Shown here in pieces: positions 6,706 through 15,376 of a stretch of DNA of 39,159 bases; positions within the stretch are counted from its first letter, which is position 1, and each line of letters opens with the position of its first letter. The notes under the pieces are model-generated. The model saw nothing but the letters and a program-made list of their open reading frames with translations. It searched no databases and was not told where the DNA came from. The position numbers and the translations under genes are program-made. Origin of the DNA: an uncultured Oscillospiraceae bacterium (GTDB lineage: Bacteria > Bacillota > Clostridia > Oscillospirales > Oscillospiraceae); the NCBI GenBank assembly GCA_944387635.1, contig CALXFT010000017.1, positions 1 through 39,159 on the forward strand. Reading direction: 5' to 3'.

Positions 6706-7209
6706 TTATACTTCTACGTCCACATTCGCGACTTTTCTCTTCTCCTGAGCCTCTGTAACCGTCCTGAACTTCATGCGAGTATCCCGGACCTCAGCCAGTG
6801 CCTTGGAGATCGCCTCTTCCGTTTGACGCAGTGATTCATCCATATATTCATTGCCGGCTTTTCGAAGCTGGTTGATGCGATTCTGTGTTTGCCCAACCAG
6901 TTCGTCACTGCGCTTTTTCGCTTCGGCATAGATCGCCTCTCTGGTGACCATCTGCTTCGCCTTCTCCTGGGCCTCCCGGAGAATTCCCTCAGCCTCACGC
7001 CGGGCCTGGCTGATCAGTTCATTACGGGATTCCACAATGGTTCTGGACTGCTTCAGTTCGCCGGGGAGCTGAGCCAGGATCTCATCGAGCATATCCAGAA
7101 CTTTATCACGCTCAAGAATGCATTTATCCGCCGCCAAAGGCATGGAGCGGGCATCCTGAACCATGTCGTACAGCGCGCCAATAATGTCTTCGGTAGTACG
7201 GTCGCTCAT
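6706..7209 (-). CDS. Coiled-coil protein of unknown function (DivIVA/ATPase-subunit-like)
   Basis: This 167-residue protein is almost entirely helical and charged. A continuous coiled coil spans about 60-135, with the repeated pattern ARREAEGILREAQEKAKQMV and EAKKRSDELV that is also seen in F-type ATPase b subunits and DivIVA-like proteins. No membrane segment is present. Similar genes occur after coaD in Clostridia, usually unnamed. The ATG at 7209 sits 8 bases after AGGAGG and is preferred; an ATG at 7215 overlaps the coaD stop as ATGA but is too close to the ribosome site. A structural role at the cell pole or membrane is possible; nothing proves it. Confidence 0.65.
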   Translation of the reverse strand: MSDRTTEDIIGALYDMVQDARSMPLAADKCILERDKVLDMLDEILAQLPGELKQSRTIVESRNELISQARREAEGILREAQEKAKQMVTREAIYAEAKKRSDELVGQTQNRINQLRKAGNEYMDESLRQTEEAISKALAEVRDTRMKFRTVTEAQEKRKVANVDVEV

Positions 7210-7211
7210 TT

Positions 7212-7715
7212 TCATGTTCCTCCTTGAAATTTTTTCTTTTTCTCTATTCTTTCCTGAAAGTCCGGAATAATTTCACTGGGTAAAAATTCCGAAAGCTCTA
7301 CCCCGTAGGACCCCAATTCCTTTACAATGCTGGAGCTCAGATACATATACTCGCTTTCCGCGGTCAAAAACATGGTGTCCAGCCCCGGATTGATTTTACG
7401 ATTGATCAGCGCCATCTGAAATTCGCTTTCAAAGTCGGATACCGCCCGGAGGCCCTTGAGGATCACGCAGCCTCCCCGGCGCCTGGCATACTCTGCCAAA
7501 AGCTCATTGGAACTATCCACTTCCACATTGGGCAGATCCGCAGTGACGCGCCGAATCAATTCCACCCGTTCACGCTGGGAAAACATCGGGTTTTTCACCG
7601 CGTTAACCATAACGCACACGATCAATTTATCAAAAATGTGAGCAGCCCGACGGATAATATTCAAATGACCGCTGGTGACCGGATCGAAGCTGCCCGGATA
7701 GATTGCAATTTTCAT
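7212..7715 (-). CDS. coaD: Phosphopantetheine adenylyltransferase
   Basis: CoaD transfers AMP from ATP to 4'-phosphopantetheine to make dephospho-CoA, the penultimate step of coenzyme A synthesis. At 167 residues it has standard length. Seen are the nucleotidyltransferase motif GSFDPVTSGHLNII (about 8-21, with the TxGH signature), the RGLRAVSDFESEFQM-type segment (about 90-105) and YLSSSIVKEL (about 126-135), the counterpart of ISSTxVR. ATG 7715 starts at MKIAIYPG; a longer frame from 7808 is only read-through of rsmD. It overlaps the rsmD stop by one base (TGATG), and rsmD-coaD is a conserved Firmicutes pair. Confidence 0.95.
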   Translation of the reverse strand: MKIAIYPGSFDPVTSGHLNIIRRAAHIFDKLIVCVMVNAVKNPMFSQRERVELIRRVTADLPNVEVDSSNELLAEYARRRGGCVILKGLRAVSDFESEFQMALINRKINPGLDTMFLTAESEYMYLSSSIVKELGSYGVELSEFLPSEIIPDFQERIEKKKKFQGGT

Positions 7716-8272
7716 CAATTTCTCATTTCCCCGTTCTTGCGATAGATCGTAAGGACGGTTTTTCCGTATTTGTAGTCGCGGGACCGGGTGTATCCCTCCA
7801 GATCCCACGGGAGTTCCTTGCCCAAAGGACGCTCTGTTACCATTATACCATCGGATTGTAAAATGTCAATTTCCGTTATTCTTTTTATGGCATTTTCCAG
7901 ATAGCCTTCCGCGTAAGGAGGATCCAGAAAAATAATGGAGTACCGCTCACGGCAGTGGTCCAGATACCGCAGATAGTCGCTTTGGACCACCCGCCCCGCC
8001 TGTTCCAGCTTTGTCCGTTTTAAATTCTCACGGATCAGTTTGCACGCTTCTTCTCTCGCATCCACAAATACAGCGCTTTTCGCTCCTCTGCTCAAGGCTT
8101 CGATGCCGAGCTGTCCCGTTCCGCCGAACAGGTCCAGCACCGCGGCGTTCGGTATCTCGAAGTTGATGATGCTGAACAGCGCTTCCTTGACCCGGTCTGC
8201 CGTGGGCCTGGTCTGTATCCCATCCGGCGTCTTCAGCTGAACACCGCGGGCTTTTCCGGTAATGACACGCAT
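7715..8272 (-). CDS. rsmD: 16S rRNA (guanine-966-N2)-methyltransferase
   Basis: This 185-residue methyltransferase adds a methyl group from S-adenosylmethionine to G966 of 16S rRNA during small-subunit assembly. It has a Rossmann-type fold with the SAM-binding motif VLDLFGGTGQLGIEALSRGA (about 45-64), the following acidic VFVDAREEA segment, and the catalytic DPPY (about 118-121), the N6/N2-methyltransferase signature. The N-terminus RVITGKARGVQLKTPDG is typical of the family. It starts 29 bases after uvrC and is coupled to coaD, so it is the middle gene of uvrC-rsmD-coaD. Confidence 0.93.
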   Translation of the reverse strand: MRVITGKARGVQLKTPDGIQTRPTADRVKEALFSIINFEIPNAAVLDLFGGTGQLGIEALSRGAKSAVFVDAREEACKLIRENLKRTKLEQAGRVVQSDYLRYLDHCRERYSIIFLDPPYAEGYLENAIKRITEIDILQSDGIMVTERPLGKELPWDLEGYTRSRDYKYGKTVLTIYRKNGEMRN

Positions 8273-8301
8273 AATAGAATCATTGCTCCCGTTTCTAAAA
8301 A

Positions 8302-10140
8302 TTAGTTTTCGCTGTCTGCCACTGTCTTGTCCTTTTCCCGAAAGTGCTGATAAACCGCGGCCGCCGCATTCCTGGGAAGGATCCTCTCCAACTCCGGCAA
8401 AGAAGCCTGACCGATCGCGGCGAGAGACTTAAACTGCCGCAGAAGCTCCTGTTTTCGTTTTGCGCCGATACCCGGGATCTCGTCAAGCTCGGAATATCTC
8501 AAGCGCTTGCTCCTGAGCTGGCGGTGATAGGTGATCGCGAACCTGTGGGTCTCCTCCTGGATGTTTCCGATCAGGGAGAAGATCGCCTGATTGTTGTCGA
8601 TCCGAATCTCCTCTCCTTCCGGCGTCACCAGCGCCCTGGTACGGTGCCGGTCGTCTTTCACCATGCCGAACACAGGGAAACGCAATTCTAAGGTTTCCAG
8701 AGCCGCCAGCGCCGTCTTGGCGTGGGTCACGCCGCCGTCGATAAGCAGCAGATCCGGCGGCGACGCGAAGCCCGGGTCGCCTGCCAGATAATGCCCAAAC
8801 CGCCTCAGCAGGACTTGACGCATGGCTCCATAGTCATCCTGTCCGGTCATGCCCTCCAGCTTGAAACGTTTGTACGCCTGCTTTCTCGGCGCTCCGTCCT
8901 GAAACACCACCATGCTGGCAACAATATCCGTTCCGGAGATGTTCGAGATATCATAGGACTCGATCCTCCCTGGAGGATCCATGGCAAGCATTTTCCCGAG
9001 CAGGACCAGCGTGGCGCTGACCCGTTCCTCTTTTCCTGTCACACGCTGGGCCTCTTCATAAGCGTTTTTGCAAGCCAGTTCCACCAGGCGAACATTGTCC
9101 CCTCGTTGGGGAACATGCAGCTTCGGTCTATATCCATACTGCTGCTCCAAAAGCTGAGCGAACAATTCGCTATCTTCTGTCTCGAAGGGCAGCAGAACAC
9201 GTTTTGGCGCAAGGCCGCGGCTGAGATAAAACTGTTTGAGCAAGCTGGAAACCGCTTCCTGCTTATCATCCGGGCGGGGAAACACTTCATATTCTTTATC
9301 CAGCAGATTTCCACCGGAGAAGTGCAGCACCGCGAAGCACGCTTTCGCTTCGGTTTCTCCGTATCCGACCACATCCGTATCCGCAAGCGTACCGGCTGTC
9401 ACCAACTGTTTCTGTCCCAGATTTTCCACCGCGGCCAATCTGTCCCGCAGGCTGGCCGCAAGCTCAAACTCCAGGTTGTCCGCGGCGGCAAGCATCTGGG
9501 TTCGGATCTGTTCCGCAACCGCCTTGTAATTGCCTTGTAAAAGCTGACGGGCCTGAAGCATCACTTCTCTGTATTCCGCGCAGCTTTTGTTTTCCTGGCA
9601 CCATCCGGCGCATTGATTCATGTGATAGTTCAGGCAGGGGCGGTCCTTTCCGATATCCCGCGGAAACTGCTTGCGACATCCGGGAAGCTTTAAGGTCAGC
9701 CGAATGGCCTCCATAACATCATGGGTGACCGCGCGACCGCCGTAGGGGCCAAAGTAATCCGCTCCATCCTTGGCCGGTTTATTGACCAGGGTAATGGAGG
9801 GATACGGTTCTTTCATATCCAGCCGAAGATAGGGGTATCCTTTATCATCCTTAAGAAGAATGTTGTACTTCGGCATATACCGTTTGATCAGCGAGCATTC
9901 CAGAACCAGGGCTTCAAATTCTGACGCGGCAACGCTCACGTCAAAATGATGGATCTTGCTGACCATGAGCCGGGTTTTCGGCGAGTGGGAAACTGTGTCC
10001 TGAAAATACTGGCTGACGCGGTTTTTCAGCTTTTTTGCCTTGCCAACGTAGATCACCGTGTCCACTTTATCCCGCATGATATAGACACCAGGTTCAAGCG
10101 GAAGGGTCAGCGCTTTTTCCTTAAGTTCATCAAATGTCAT
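8302..10140 (-). CDS. uvrC: Excinuclease ABC subunit C
   Basis: UvrC makes the two incisions flanking a DNA lesion after UvrA and UvrB have marked it. The 612-residue protein shows the GIY-YIG nuclease domain at the N-terminus (PGVYIMRDK..VIYVGKAKKL, about 15-50), a cysteine cluster near 170-190 (CLNYHMNQCAGWC), the UVR domain near 205-235, the RNase H-like C-terminal nuclease (ESYDISNISG about 385, LLIDGG about 470) and paired helix-hairpin-helix motifs (ELDEIPGIGAKRKQELL about 555). ATG 10140 follows GAGGAAGAGT; an in-frame TTG at 10152 is not preferred. A terminator separates it from the HPr gene, so it probably has its own promoter, which I could not identify. Confidence 0.96.
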   Translation of the reverse strand: MTFDELKEKALTLPLEPGVYIMRDKVDTVIYVGKAKKLKNRVSQYFQDTVSHSPKTRLMVSKIHHFDVSVAASEFEALVLECSLIKRYMPKYNILLKDDKGYPYLRLDMKEPYPSITLVNKPAKDGADYFGPYGGRAVTHDVMEAIRLTLKLPGCRKQFPRDIGKDRPCLNYHMNQCAGWCQENKSCAEYREVMLQARQLLQGNYKAVAEQIRTQMLAAADNLEFELAASLRDRLAAVENLGQKQLVTAGTLADTDVVGYGETEAKACFAVLHFSGGNLLDKEYEVFPRPDDKQEAVSSLLKQFYLSRGLAPKRVLLPFETEDSELFAQLLEQQYGYRPKLHVPQRGDNVRLVELACKNAYEEAQRVTGKEERVSATLVLLGKMLAMDPPGRIESYDISNISGTDIVASMVVFQDGAPRKQAYKRFKLEGMTGQDDYGAMRQVLLRRFGHYLAGDPGFASPPDLLLIDGGVTHAKTALAALETLELRFPVFGMVKDDRHRTRALVTPEGEEIRIDNNQAIFSLIGNIQEETHRFAITYHRQLRSKRLRYSELDEIPGIGAKRKQELLRQFKSLAAIGQASLPELERILPRNAAAAVYQHFREKDKTVADSEN

Positions 10141-10158
10141 ACTCTTCCTCAAAAAAGC

Positions 10159-10194
10159 ACCGCCTCAATGCGAAAAACCTGGCATTGAGGCGGT
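10159..10194 (-). terminator. Terminator between the HPr-like gene and uvrC
   Basis: ACCGCCTCAATGC (10159-10171) pairs perfectly with 10182-10194 (13 bp, 10-base loop). On the minus strand the stem is followed by GCTTTTTTG, and on the plus strand by TTTT, so it may work in both directions. It lies 15 bases after the HPr-like stop. Confidence 0.85.
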
Positions 10195-10208
10195 TTTGCA
10201 TAGCGCTT

Positions 10209-10469
10209 TTAATAAACGTCTCTTTGGAGCAGCGCATCCAGCGCGTTCACAGCAGTCTCAGCGTCAGGGCCTGCGGCACTCAGAGTAACTGTGGAGCCGG
10301 TGATGATCCCCAGAGACATAATGCCCAAAAGGCTCTTGGCATTCATCTTTCGGCTGCCGGATTCCAGCCAGATCGTGCTCTCAAACTCATTGGCTTTCTG
10401 CACAAAATAGGTCGCTTGTTTGTTGTGCAAACCGGACTCGCAGCGGACAATCACTTCTTTACTGAACAT
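10209..10469 (-). CDS. HPr-like phosphocarrier protein with an altered active-site loop
   Basis: This 86-residue protein has the length and fold pattern of HPr, the phosphocarrier of the sugar phosphotransferase system and, when serine-phosphorylated, a cofactor of catabolite repression. His15 is kept in GLHNKQAT, but the usual Arg17-Pro18 (GLHARPA) is replaced by Lys17-Gln18. Ser46 is kept in KMNAKSLLGIMSLGI, so regulation by HPr kinase looks possible. It may be the main HPr or a Crh-like regulatory paralogue. It has its own strong promoter (10522-10549) and its own terminator, so it forms a single-gene transcript between mutS2 and uvrC. No PTS genes are nearby. Confidence 0.85.
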   Translation of the reverse strand: MFSKEVIVRCESGLHNKQATYFVQKANEFESTIWLESGSRKMNAKSLLGIMSLGIITGSTVTLSAAGPDAETAVNALDALLQRDVY

Positions 10470-10521
10470 TTTCCCACACTCCTTTTTATCACGCCCTTTC
10501 GGGTATGAAAGGTCTGCCTAT

Positions 10522-10549
10522 ATCATAGCATTTTTGACGAAAAAGTCAA
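10522..10549 (-). promoter_or_regulatory. Promoter of the HPr-like gene
   Basis: On the minus strand TTGACT (10549-10544), a 16-base spacer and TATGAT (10527-10522) with an extended TGC before the -10 box form a strong sigma-A promoter, about 50 bases before the start codon. Confidence 0.75.
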
Positions 10550-10581
10550 CTGATTTTCATTTTCTTTCACAAGTAGCCCGT

Positions 10582-12960
10582 TTAACCCAATTCCGCAATG
10601 GTAACGCCATCTTCCCCTTCGCCATACTGGCCCAAGCGGAACTTTTTCACAAACTTGGTTTTTTTCAGACACTGCTGGACCGCGGAGCGCAGGGTACCGG
10701 TTCCCTTTCCGTGAATGATGCGCACCTGGTTTACGTTGCTGCGCAAAGCCTCGTCCAGATACCGCTCCAGAACAGAGATCGCCTCCACAGAATCCATGCC
10801 GCGCAGATCCACCTCCGTGGGCATGGCGCTTAGCTTCATCTCTCTTCCGGAGTGCTTGGGCCGCTCGCTCTTTACCTTGTAAGGGTTCTCTTGCTCCAGC
10901 AGATAGATCTCATCCGCCTTGGCGGTCATCTTCAGAATGCCCGCCTGAAGCTGATAGGTGCCGTCCTTGTTGATCGCGATGACATTTGCCTTGGTCCCCA
11001 GTTTCAGAAGTTCTACAGTATCCCCTACCAGGACTCCTCTGGTCGGCTTGGGGCGTTCCTTTTTGGGCTGGCCCGCGCGAAGTTTTTCTTCCGCCTCGTT
11101 CAGATTGCGACGGGCCTCCGCCTGGCGCTGGTTGATGCCCGCCACGTCCGCGCTCTCGACCAGCTGCTTACGCAGGGCCTTCAACTCCTCAGATGCGGCA
11201 TTGGCGGCAGTCCGCGCATCTTCAATGATCTGCTGCGCCTCACGGCGCGCAGATTCCATAGCCTTCTCCCGTTCGCGGCGGAGCTGCTCGTTGTATTCTT
11301 CACTTTGCTGCTTGATCTTGGCAGTCTCCTGCCGCAGGCGCTCCGCTTCCAAGCGGGCCGTCTCCATTTGCTGGCGCTGCTGCTCAAGCTGTGACAAAAC
11401 ATCCTCAAAATCCTTATCACTTTTGTCGACCATCTTGTCGGCTTCCTTCAGAATCTGCTCATACAGCCCAAGCTTCCGGGATATGGCGAAGGCGTTGGAT
11501 TTTCCCGGAATGCCGATCAGGAGCTTATAGGTCGGCCGCAGTGTCTCCACATCAAACTCGCAGGAGGCGTTGATCACGCCTTCTGTACGCATGGCATAGA
11601 GCTTAAGCTCAGCATAGTGGGTGGTCGCCACCACCCGCGCACCCATTTTGCGGCAGAATTCTATAATCGCGGTGGCCAGAGCGGCCCCCTCCGTTGGATC
11701 TGTGCCCGCGCCCAGCTCATCGAAGAGCACCAGCGTCCGGTCATCACATTGGGCCACCACATCCACAATGGTTCGCATATGGCTGCTGAATGTGGAAAGG
11801 CTTTGGGCAATGGACTGCTCGTCGCCGATATCTGCCAGAATGGCATCAAAAGTTGACAGAACGCTCCCATCCCCGGCCGGAATGTGGAGGCCGCACTCAG
11901 CCATCAGCGTCAGCAGGCCAATGGTTTTCAGCGTCACCGTCTTGCCGCCCGTATTCGGCCCCGTAATGATCATGGAGTCAAAGTCCGATCCCAGCCGCAA
12001 AGAGATCGGCACAACCTTCTGCGGATCAATCAAAGGATGCCTGGCATTGCGCAGCTCGATTTTTCCCTGATCGTTCATGACCGGAGGCCAGGCCTTCATG
12101 CGGTAAGCCAGCTTCGCTTTCGCGAAAATTACGTCCAGCTGCACCAGGATTCGGTAATCCTGTTCGATTGCCTCCCGGTATCCGGCCGCCTCGCTGGATA
12201 GTTCTGCCAGAATCCGCTCAATCTCTTTATTTTCTTTCAGCTCCAGTTCCCGCAAAGCGTTGTTTGCGTTGACCGCGGACATGGGTTCGATAAAGTACGT
12301 AGATCCCGTGGCGGATACATCATGAACAAGTCCGGGGACATCGTTTTTGCACTCGCTCTTTACGGGAACCACATAGCGGCCCTGGCGAATGGTGATGATC
12401 GGCTCACGGAGGAACTTGCTGTAAGCCGGCGAGGAGATTACCTTTTGCAGACTGTCGCGAATCTTCGCGGACTGGATCCGCATATGCCGGCGGATATCCG
12501 CCAAGGTCTGGGACGCGTTGTCCGCGATTTCCTCCTCGGATAAGATCGCGCCAAAAATCTTATCCTCTAAGTATTTGTTTGGCGTCAGCGCCCGGAAAAA
12601 TTCATCTAGAACCGTCGCTTTTTCGTCTTCCGCCACATAACCTTTGACATTGCGCGCGCATCGCAGGATCCCTGCGATGCGCAGCAGCTCAACAGGCTGC
12701 AGTGTACCGCCCCGGTCCGCCCGCTCCAAAGAAGCGGACATATCGGTCACATCCCCGAAAACGGGATTTCCCTTTCGGGTGCACAAATCGGAAGCGACCG
12801 TGGTCTGCCGGAGCATCTGCTCAACGTCCTCAAGATCAGAGCTTGGCCGCAGCGCCAGACACGCCTCCTTGCCCCCCTGACTTCCGGCGCACTGGGAAAG
12901 AAGCTGCAGGACCTGGTCCAGCTCCAGCTTCAGTAGGGACTTTTCGTATAGTTCAGACAT
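10582..12960 (-). CDS. mutS2: Endonuclease MutS2 / ribosome rescue factor
   Basis: MutS2 binds branched DNA and suppresses homologous recombination; in Bacillus it also acts on collided ribosomes (RqcU). The 792-residue protein has the lever/clamp region (about 1-290), the ABC-type ATPase with Walker A GPNTGGKTVTLKT (about 333-345), Walker B LVLFDELGAGTDP (about 410-422), a long coiled coil (about 510-630), a KOW-like segment (about 640-680), and a C-terminal Smr domain with VDLRGMDSVEA (about 718) and HGKGTG (about 750). ATG 12960 follows AGGTGA; GTG 12969 is less likely. It is 35 bases after recO and probably ends the yqfC-to-mutS2 run. Confidence 0.96.
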   Translation of the reverse strand: MSELYEKSLLKLELDQVLQLLSQCAGSQGGKEACLALRPSSDLEDVEQMLRQTTVASDLCTRKGNPVFGDVTDMSASLERADRGGTLQPVELLRIAGILRCARNVKGYVAEDEKATVLDEFFRALTPNKYLEDKIFGAILSEEEIADNASQTLADIRRHMRIQSAKIRDSLQKVISSPAYSKFLREPIITIRQGRYVVPVKSECKNDVPGLVHDVSATGSTYFIEPMSAVNANNALRELELKENKEIERILAELSSEAAGYREAIEQDYRILVQLDVIFAKAKLAYRMKAWPPVMNDQGKIELRNARHPLIDPQKVVPISLRLGSDFDSMIITGPNTGGKTVTLKTIGLLTLMAECGLHIPAGDGSVLSTFDAILADIGDEQSIAQSLSTFSSHMRTIVDVVAQCDDRTLVLFDELGAGTDPTEGAALATAIIEFCRKMGARVVATTHYAELKLYAMRTEGVINASCEFDVETLRPTYKLLIGIPGKSNAFAISRKLGLYEQILKEADKMVDKSDKDFEDVLSQLEQQRQQMETARLEAERLRQETAKIKQQSEEYNEQLRREREKAMESARREAQQIIEDARTAANAASEELKALRKQLVESADVAGINQRQAEARRNLNEAEEKLRAGQPKKERPKPTRGVLVGDTVELLKLGTKANVIAINKDGTYQLQAGILKMTAKADEIYLLEQENPYKVKSERPKHSGREMKLSAMPTEVDLRGMDSVEAISVLERYLDEALRSNVNQVRIIHGKGTGTLRSAVQQCLKKTKFVKKFRLGQYGEGEDGVTIAELG

Positions 12961-12995
12961 GGTTCTCACCTGTTTCTCTATGAAATAAATTGTTC

Positions 12996-13739
12996 TTACA
13001 CCAGCACAGACTTATAGAAATCCAGAGCGGAAAACCCCCGCTCAAGCTGGGTTGCCAGATATGCTTCTGCCAGCTCTGAGAGTCCGGCCAATGTCTGCCG
13101 GCTGACACGAAAGGAGAATAGCTTCTTCGGATCACACAGGCATATGTAGCGCATCGCCTCCAGCTGCGCCGCCGTCACCGGCATTCGTACGCCATTGGAT
13201 TCCCGGCTGCGGCATTTCCGGCACTCCAGATGCCCTGCCGACAGATCAAAGCACTCCGGTGCCTGATTCCCGCAGACGTGACAGCCAAACAAGTCCGGCA
13301 TATATCCGGACAGACAGGCGGCTCGCAGCTCGTAAACGGATTTGACCAGAGGTTCCGGAAGTTCCATGGCCGCCAGGCCGTGAAGACAGTTGAGCAGCAG
13401 CGACTGCAGTTCCGAATTCGGCAGATCCTCCTGGGACAGGACCTCCGCCACCTGGGCAAAGTATGTACTCAGCGCAAGCTTGGTCAAATCCCGGCGAATG
13501 GGCATGAACAGCTCTATGGTCTGCGCCTCGTTTATGGTATGCTGGCCGCGATATTCAAACAGTGTGAACTCGCTGAACGCCAGCAGCTGACAGGCGGCGG
13601 TAAGAGGACTGTTCTTTCGGCGCAATCCCCTGGCCTTCACTGTCAGCTTTCCATGGCGGGTGGTCAAAATAGTAAGCAGCGCGTCCCGATCATTGTAGTC
13701 CGTGATCCTCAGGACTATGCCCCGAACCGTCAAATACAT
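12996..13739 (-). CDS. recO: DNA repair protein RecO
   Basis: RecO anneals single-stranded DNA and, with RecR, loads RecA at gaps. The 247-residue protein starts with the OB-fold N-terminal domain (TVRGIVLRITDYNDRDALLTIL, HGKLTVKARG), followed by the helical C-terminal domain with a zinc-finger-like set: CHVCGNQ near 155 and CRKCRS near 180. ATG 13739 is the first start matching the family N-terminus; a frame opening at 13805 would read through the overlapping yqzL gene. The first 50 bases are shared with yqzL in another frame, which implies coupled translation. Confidence 0.93.
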   Translation of the reverse strand: MYLTVRGIVLRITDYNDRDALLTILTTRHGKLTVKARGLRRKNSPLTAACQLLAFSEFTLFEYRGQHTINEAQTIELFMPIRRDLTKLALSTYFAQVAEVLSQEDLPNSELQSLLLNCLHGLAAMELPEPLVKSVYELRAACLSGYMPDLFGCHVCGNQAPECFDLSAGHLECRKCRSRESNGVRMPVTAAQLEAMRYICLCDPKKLFSFRVSRQTLAGLSELAEAYLATQLERGFSALDFYKSVLV

Positions 13740-13833
13740 GTCTGTCCTCCGATTTTCGCTGCTTGCTGTACAGAAGGTACGCTTCCGGCGCACCGGTCTC
13801 CACAAATAGCTGCCAGTACTCTCTCGCGTTCAT
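13690..13833 (-). CDS. yqzL: YqzL-family small protein
   Basis: A 47-codon gene lies between era and recO. Its product begins MNAREYWQLFVETGAPEAY and continues with LLYSKQRK; the pattern (aromatic)-LF-x-TG-x-x-x-AYLLY is the signature I recognise from the YqzL family, which occupies this place in Bacillus and Clostridia. Function is unknown. ATG 13833 is preceded by GGGAGGGATTTGG. The gene overlaps recO by 50 bases in a different frame, so its ribosomes would enter the recO start region. The last dozen residues come from the overlap and may not be conserved. Confidence 0.8.
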   Translation of the reverse strand: MNAREYWQLFVETGAPEAYLLYSKQRKSEDRHVFDGSGHSPEDHGLQ

Positions 13834-13888
13834 CCAAATCCCTCCCGGGGATAGGATTTCCAAGCAAACAGTTTCTTACCACTGGAAA

Positions 13889-14776
13889 TTATTCTCTGTA
13901 CCCGAAGTTCCGGATCAGGAAATCACTGTCCCGCCAATTCTCCTTGACCTTGACCCATGTGGTCAAATAGACCTTGGTACCCATGAATTTTTCGCAGTCC
14001 TGCCGGGCCATGGAAGAGACTTTCTTGAGCATATCTCCATGCTTTCCGATGATGATCCCCTTGTGGCTCGCCTTTTCACAATAGATCGTGGCATCGATGT
14101 CTATAATGCCGTTGTCCCGTTCTGTGAACTTGGTGATCTCCACCGCAGTGCCGTGGGGGATCTCCTTATCCAGGCACCACAGCAGCTTTTCACGGATAAT
14201 CTCGGCCATGACCTGGCGCTCCGGCTGGTCAGTGGTCACATCCTCAGGAAAGAGGAAGGGGCTCTCAACCGAATACTTCTCACATTCGGAAAGCAGTATA
14301 TCTACGCCGTCGCCGGTTTTGGCGGAAATGGGAATGATCGCGTCAAAGGCTCCGGTTCGCGAGTAGACATCAATGACCTCCAAAAGCTTTTCCTTCTCTA
14401 CTGTGTCGATCTTGTTGATCGCAAGCACCGCCGGACAATGGGTGCCCAGGATATTCGCGATCAGCGCGTCCTCCTGAGCGCCAACAGAAGGGATCGGTTC
14501 CACAACCAGGATGGCCGCGTCTACGTTCGAGATGGACTCACGGACCGTGTTGACCATGTAATCGCCAAGTTTGGTCCTGGCTTTGTGGTAACCGGGGGTA
14601 TCCACAAAAACATACTGCATATTGTCACGGGTGAGGATGCCGCAGATACGATTCCGTGTGGTCTGCGGCTTATTCGATACAATGGTGATTTTCTCACCTA
14701 CTAAATAATTGATCAGGGTGGATTTCCCCACATTGGGACGCCCTGCGATGGTTATGATTGCGGTTTTTGTATTCAT
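13889..14776 (-). CDS. era: GTPase Era
   Basis: Era is an essential GTPase that binds the 3' end of 16S rRNA and helps mature the 30S subunit. The 295-residue protein has the GTPase domain with G1 GRPNVGKST (about 12-20), G2 around TTRNRI (about 39), G3 DTPGYH (about 59-64), G4 NKID (about 121-124) and G5 ISAKTGDG, followed by the KH RNA-binding domain with GIIIGKHGDMLKKV (about 240-253). The start follows AGGAGAAAGAG. It lies 15 bases after ybeY in the conserved ybeY-era-recO order, and all three act on rRNA maturation or DNA repair. Confidence 0.97.
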   Translation of the reverse strand: MNTKTAIITIAGRPNVGKSTLINYLVGEKITIVSNKPQTTRNRICGILTRDNMQYVFVDTPGYHKARTKLGDYMVNTVRESISNVDAAILVVEPIPSVGAQEDALIANILGTHCPAVLAINKIDTVEKEKLLEVIDVYSRTGAFDAIIPISAKTGDGVDILLSECEKYSVESPFLFPEDVTTDQPERQVMAEIIREKLLWCLDKEIPHGTAVEITKFTERDNGIIDIDATIYCEKASHKGIIIGKHGDMLKKVSSMARQDCEKFMGTKVYLTTWVKVKENWRDSDFLIRNFGYRE

Positions 14777-14791
14777 TCTCTTTCTCCTGTA

Positions 14792-15301
14792 CTACTTGGT
14801 TTCCCCGCGGCTCATTCCGGGGATTCCGGCAGCGATGGCCTCTTCCCTGGCACGCATCTGCCGCTTTTGTTCTCCTTCGTCCAAATGGTCATATCCCAGC
14901 AAATGCAGCATGGAATGAATGGTCAGATACCCGACTTCCCGACGTGTGGTGTGTCCAAACTCCGATGCCTGCGCAACCGCGCGCTCCAGGCTGATGCACA
15001 TATCTCCCAGGGGCACCAATCCGGTTTCCGGATCCTGATACGGCTCCCAATCCTCCGGCAGTTCTCCGGCAGTGAGCTGAAACATAGGGAAACTGAGCAC
15101 ATCCGTCGCCGCGTCCAGCTGTCTGCTCTCCCGATTGATAATTCGGATTCCCGCGTCATCCGTCACAAGAACGTTGATCTCACAGGGCGCGTGGACACCT
15201 TCCGCTTCCAGAGTTTTTTGAACGCAGGTGCGGATGATCGATTGAATGGTATATTTCTGCAGGCTGAGTTGCTCAAAGACAATTTTGATTCTATGTCTCA
15301 T
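14792..15301 (-). CDS. ybeY: Endoribonuclease YbeY
   Basis: YbeY is a zinc-dependent single-strand endoribonuclease needed for 16S rRNA 3'-end maturation and ribosome quality control. At 169 residues it has normal length. The metal-binding signature HSMLHLLGYDH (about 129-139, three histidines in HxxxHxxxxxH) is intact, and the preceding GDMCISLERAVAQASEFGHT segment is typical. The start is preceded by GGAG at 10 bases. It lies 75 bases downstream of phoH and 15 bases upstream of era, the usual order in Firmicutes. Confidence 0.95.
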   Translation of the reverse strand: MRHRIKIVFEQLSLQKYTIQSIIRTCVQKTLEAEGVHAPCEINVLVTDDAGIRIINRESRQLDAATDVLSFPMFQLTAGELPEDWEPYQDPETGLVPLGDMCISLERAVAQASEFGHTTRREVGYLTIHSMLHLLGYDHLDEGEQKRQMRAREEAIAAGIPGMSRGETK

Positions 15302-15376
15302 AGATAGAAGTCTCCATTCTGATTTCCGCCTGACGCTTGCATACGCAACCAGGCAGAAGGACGATCCTTTGGATGG

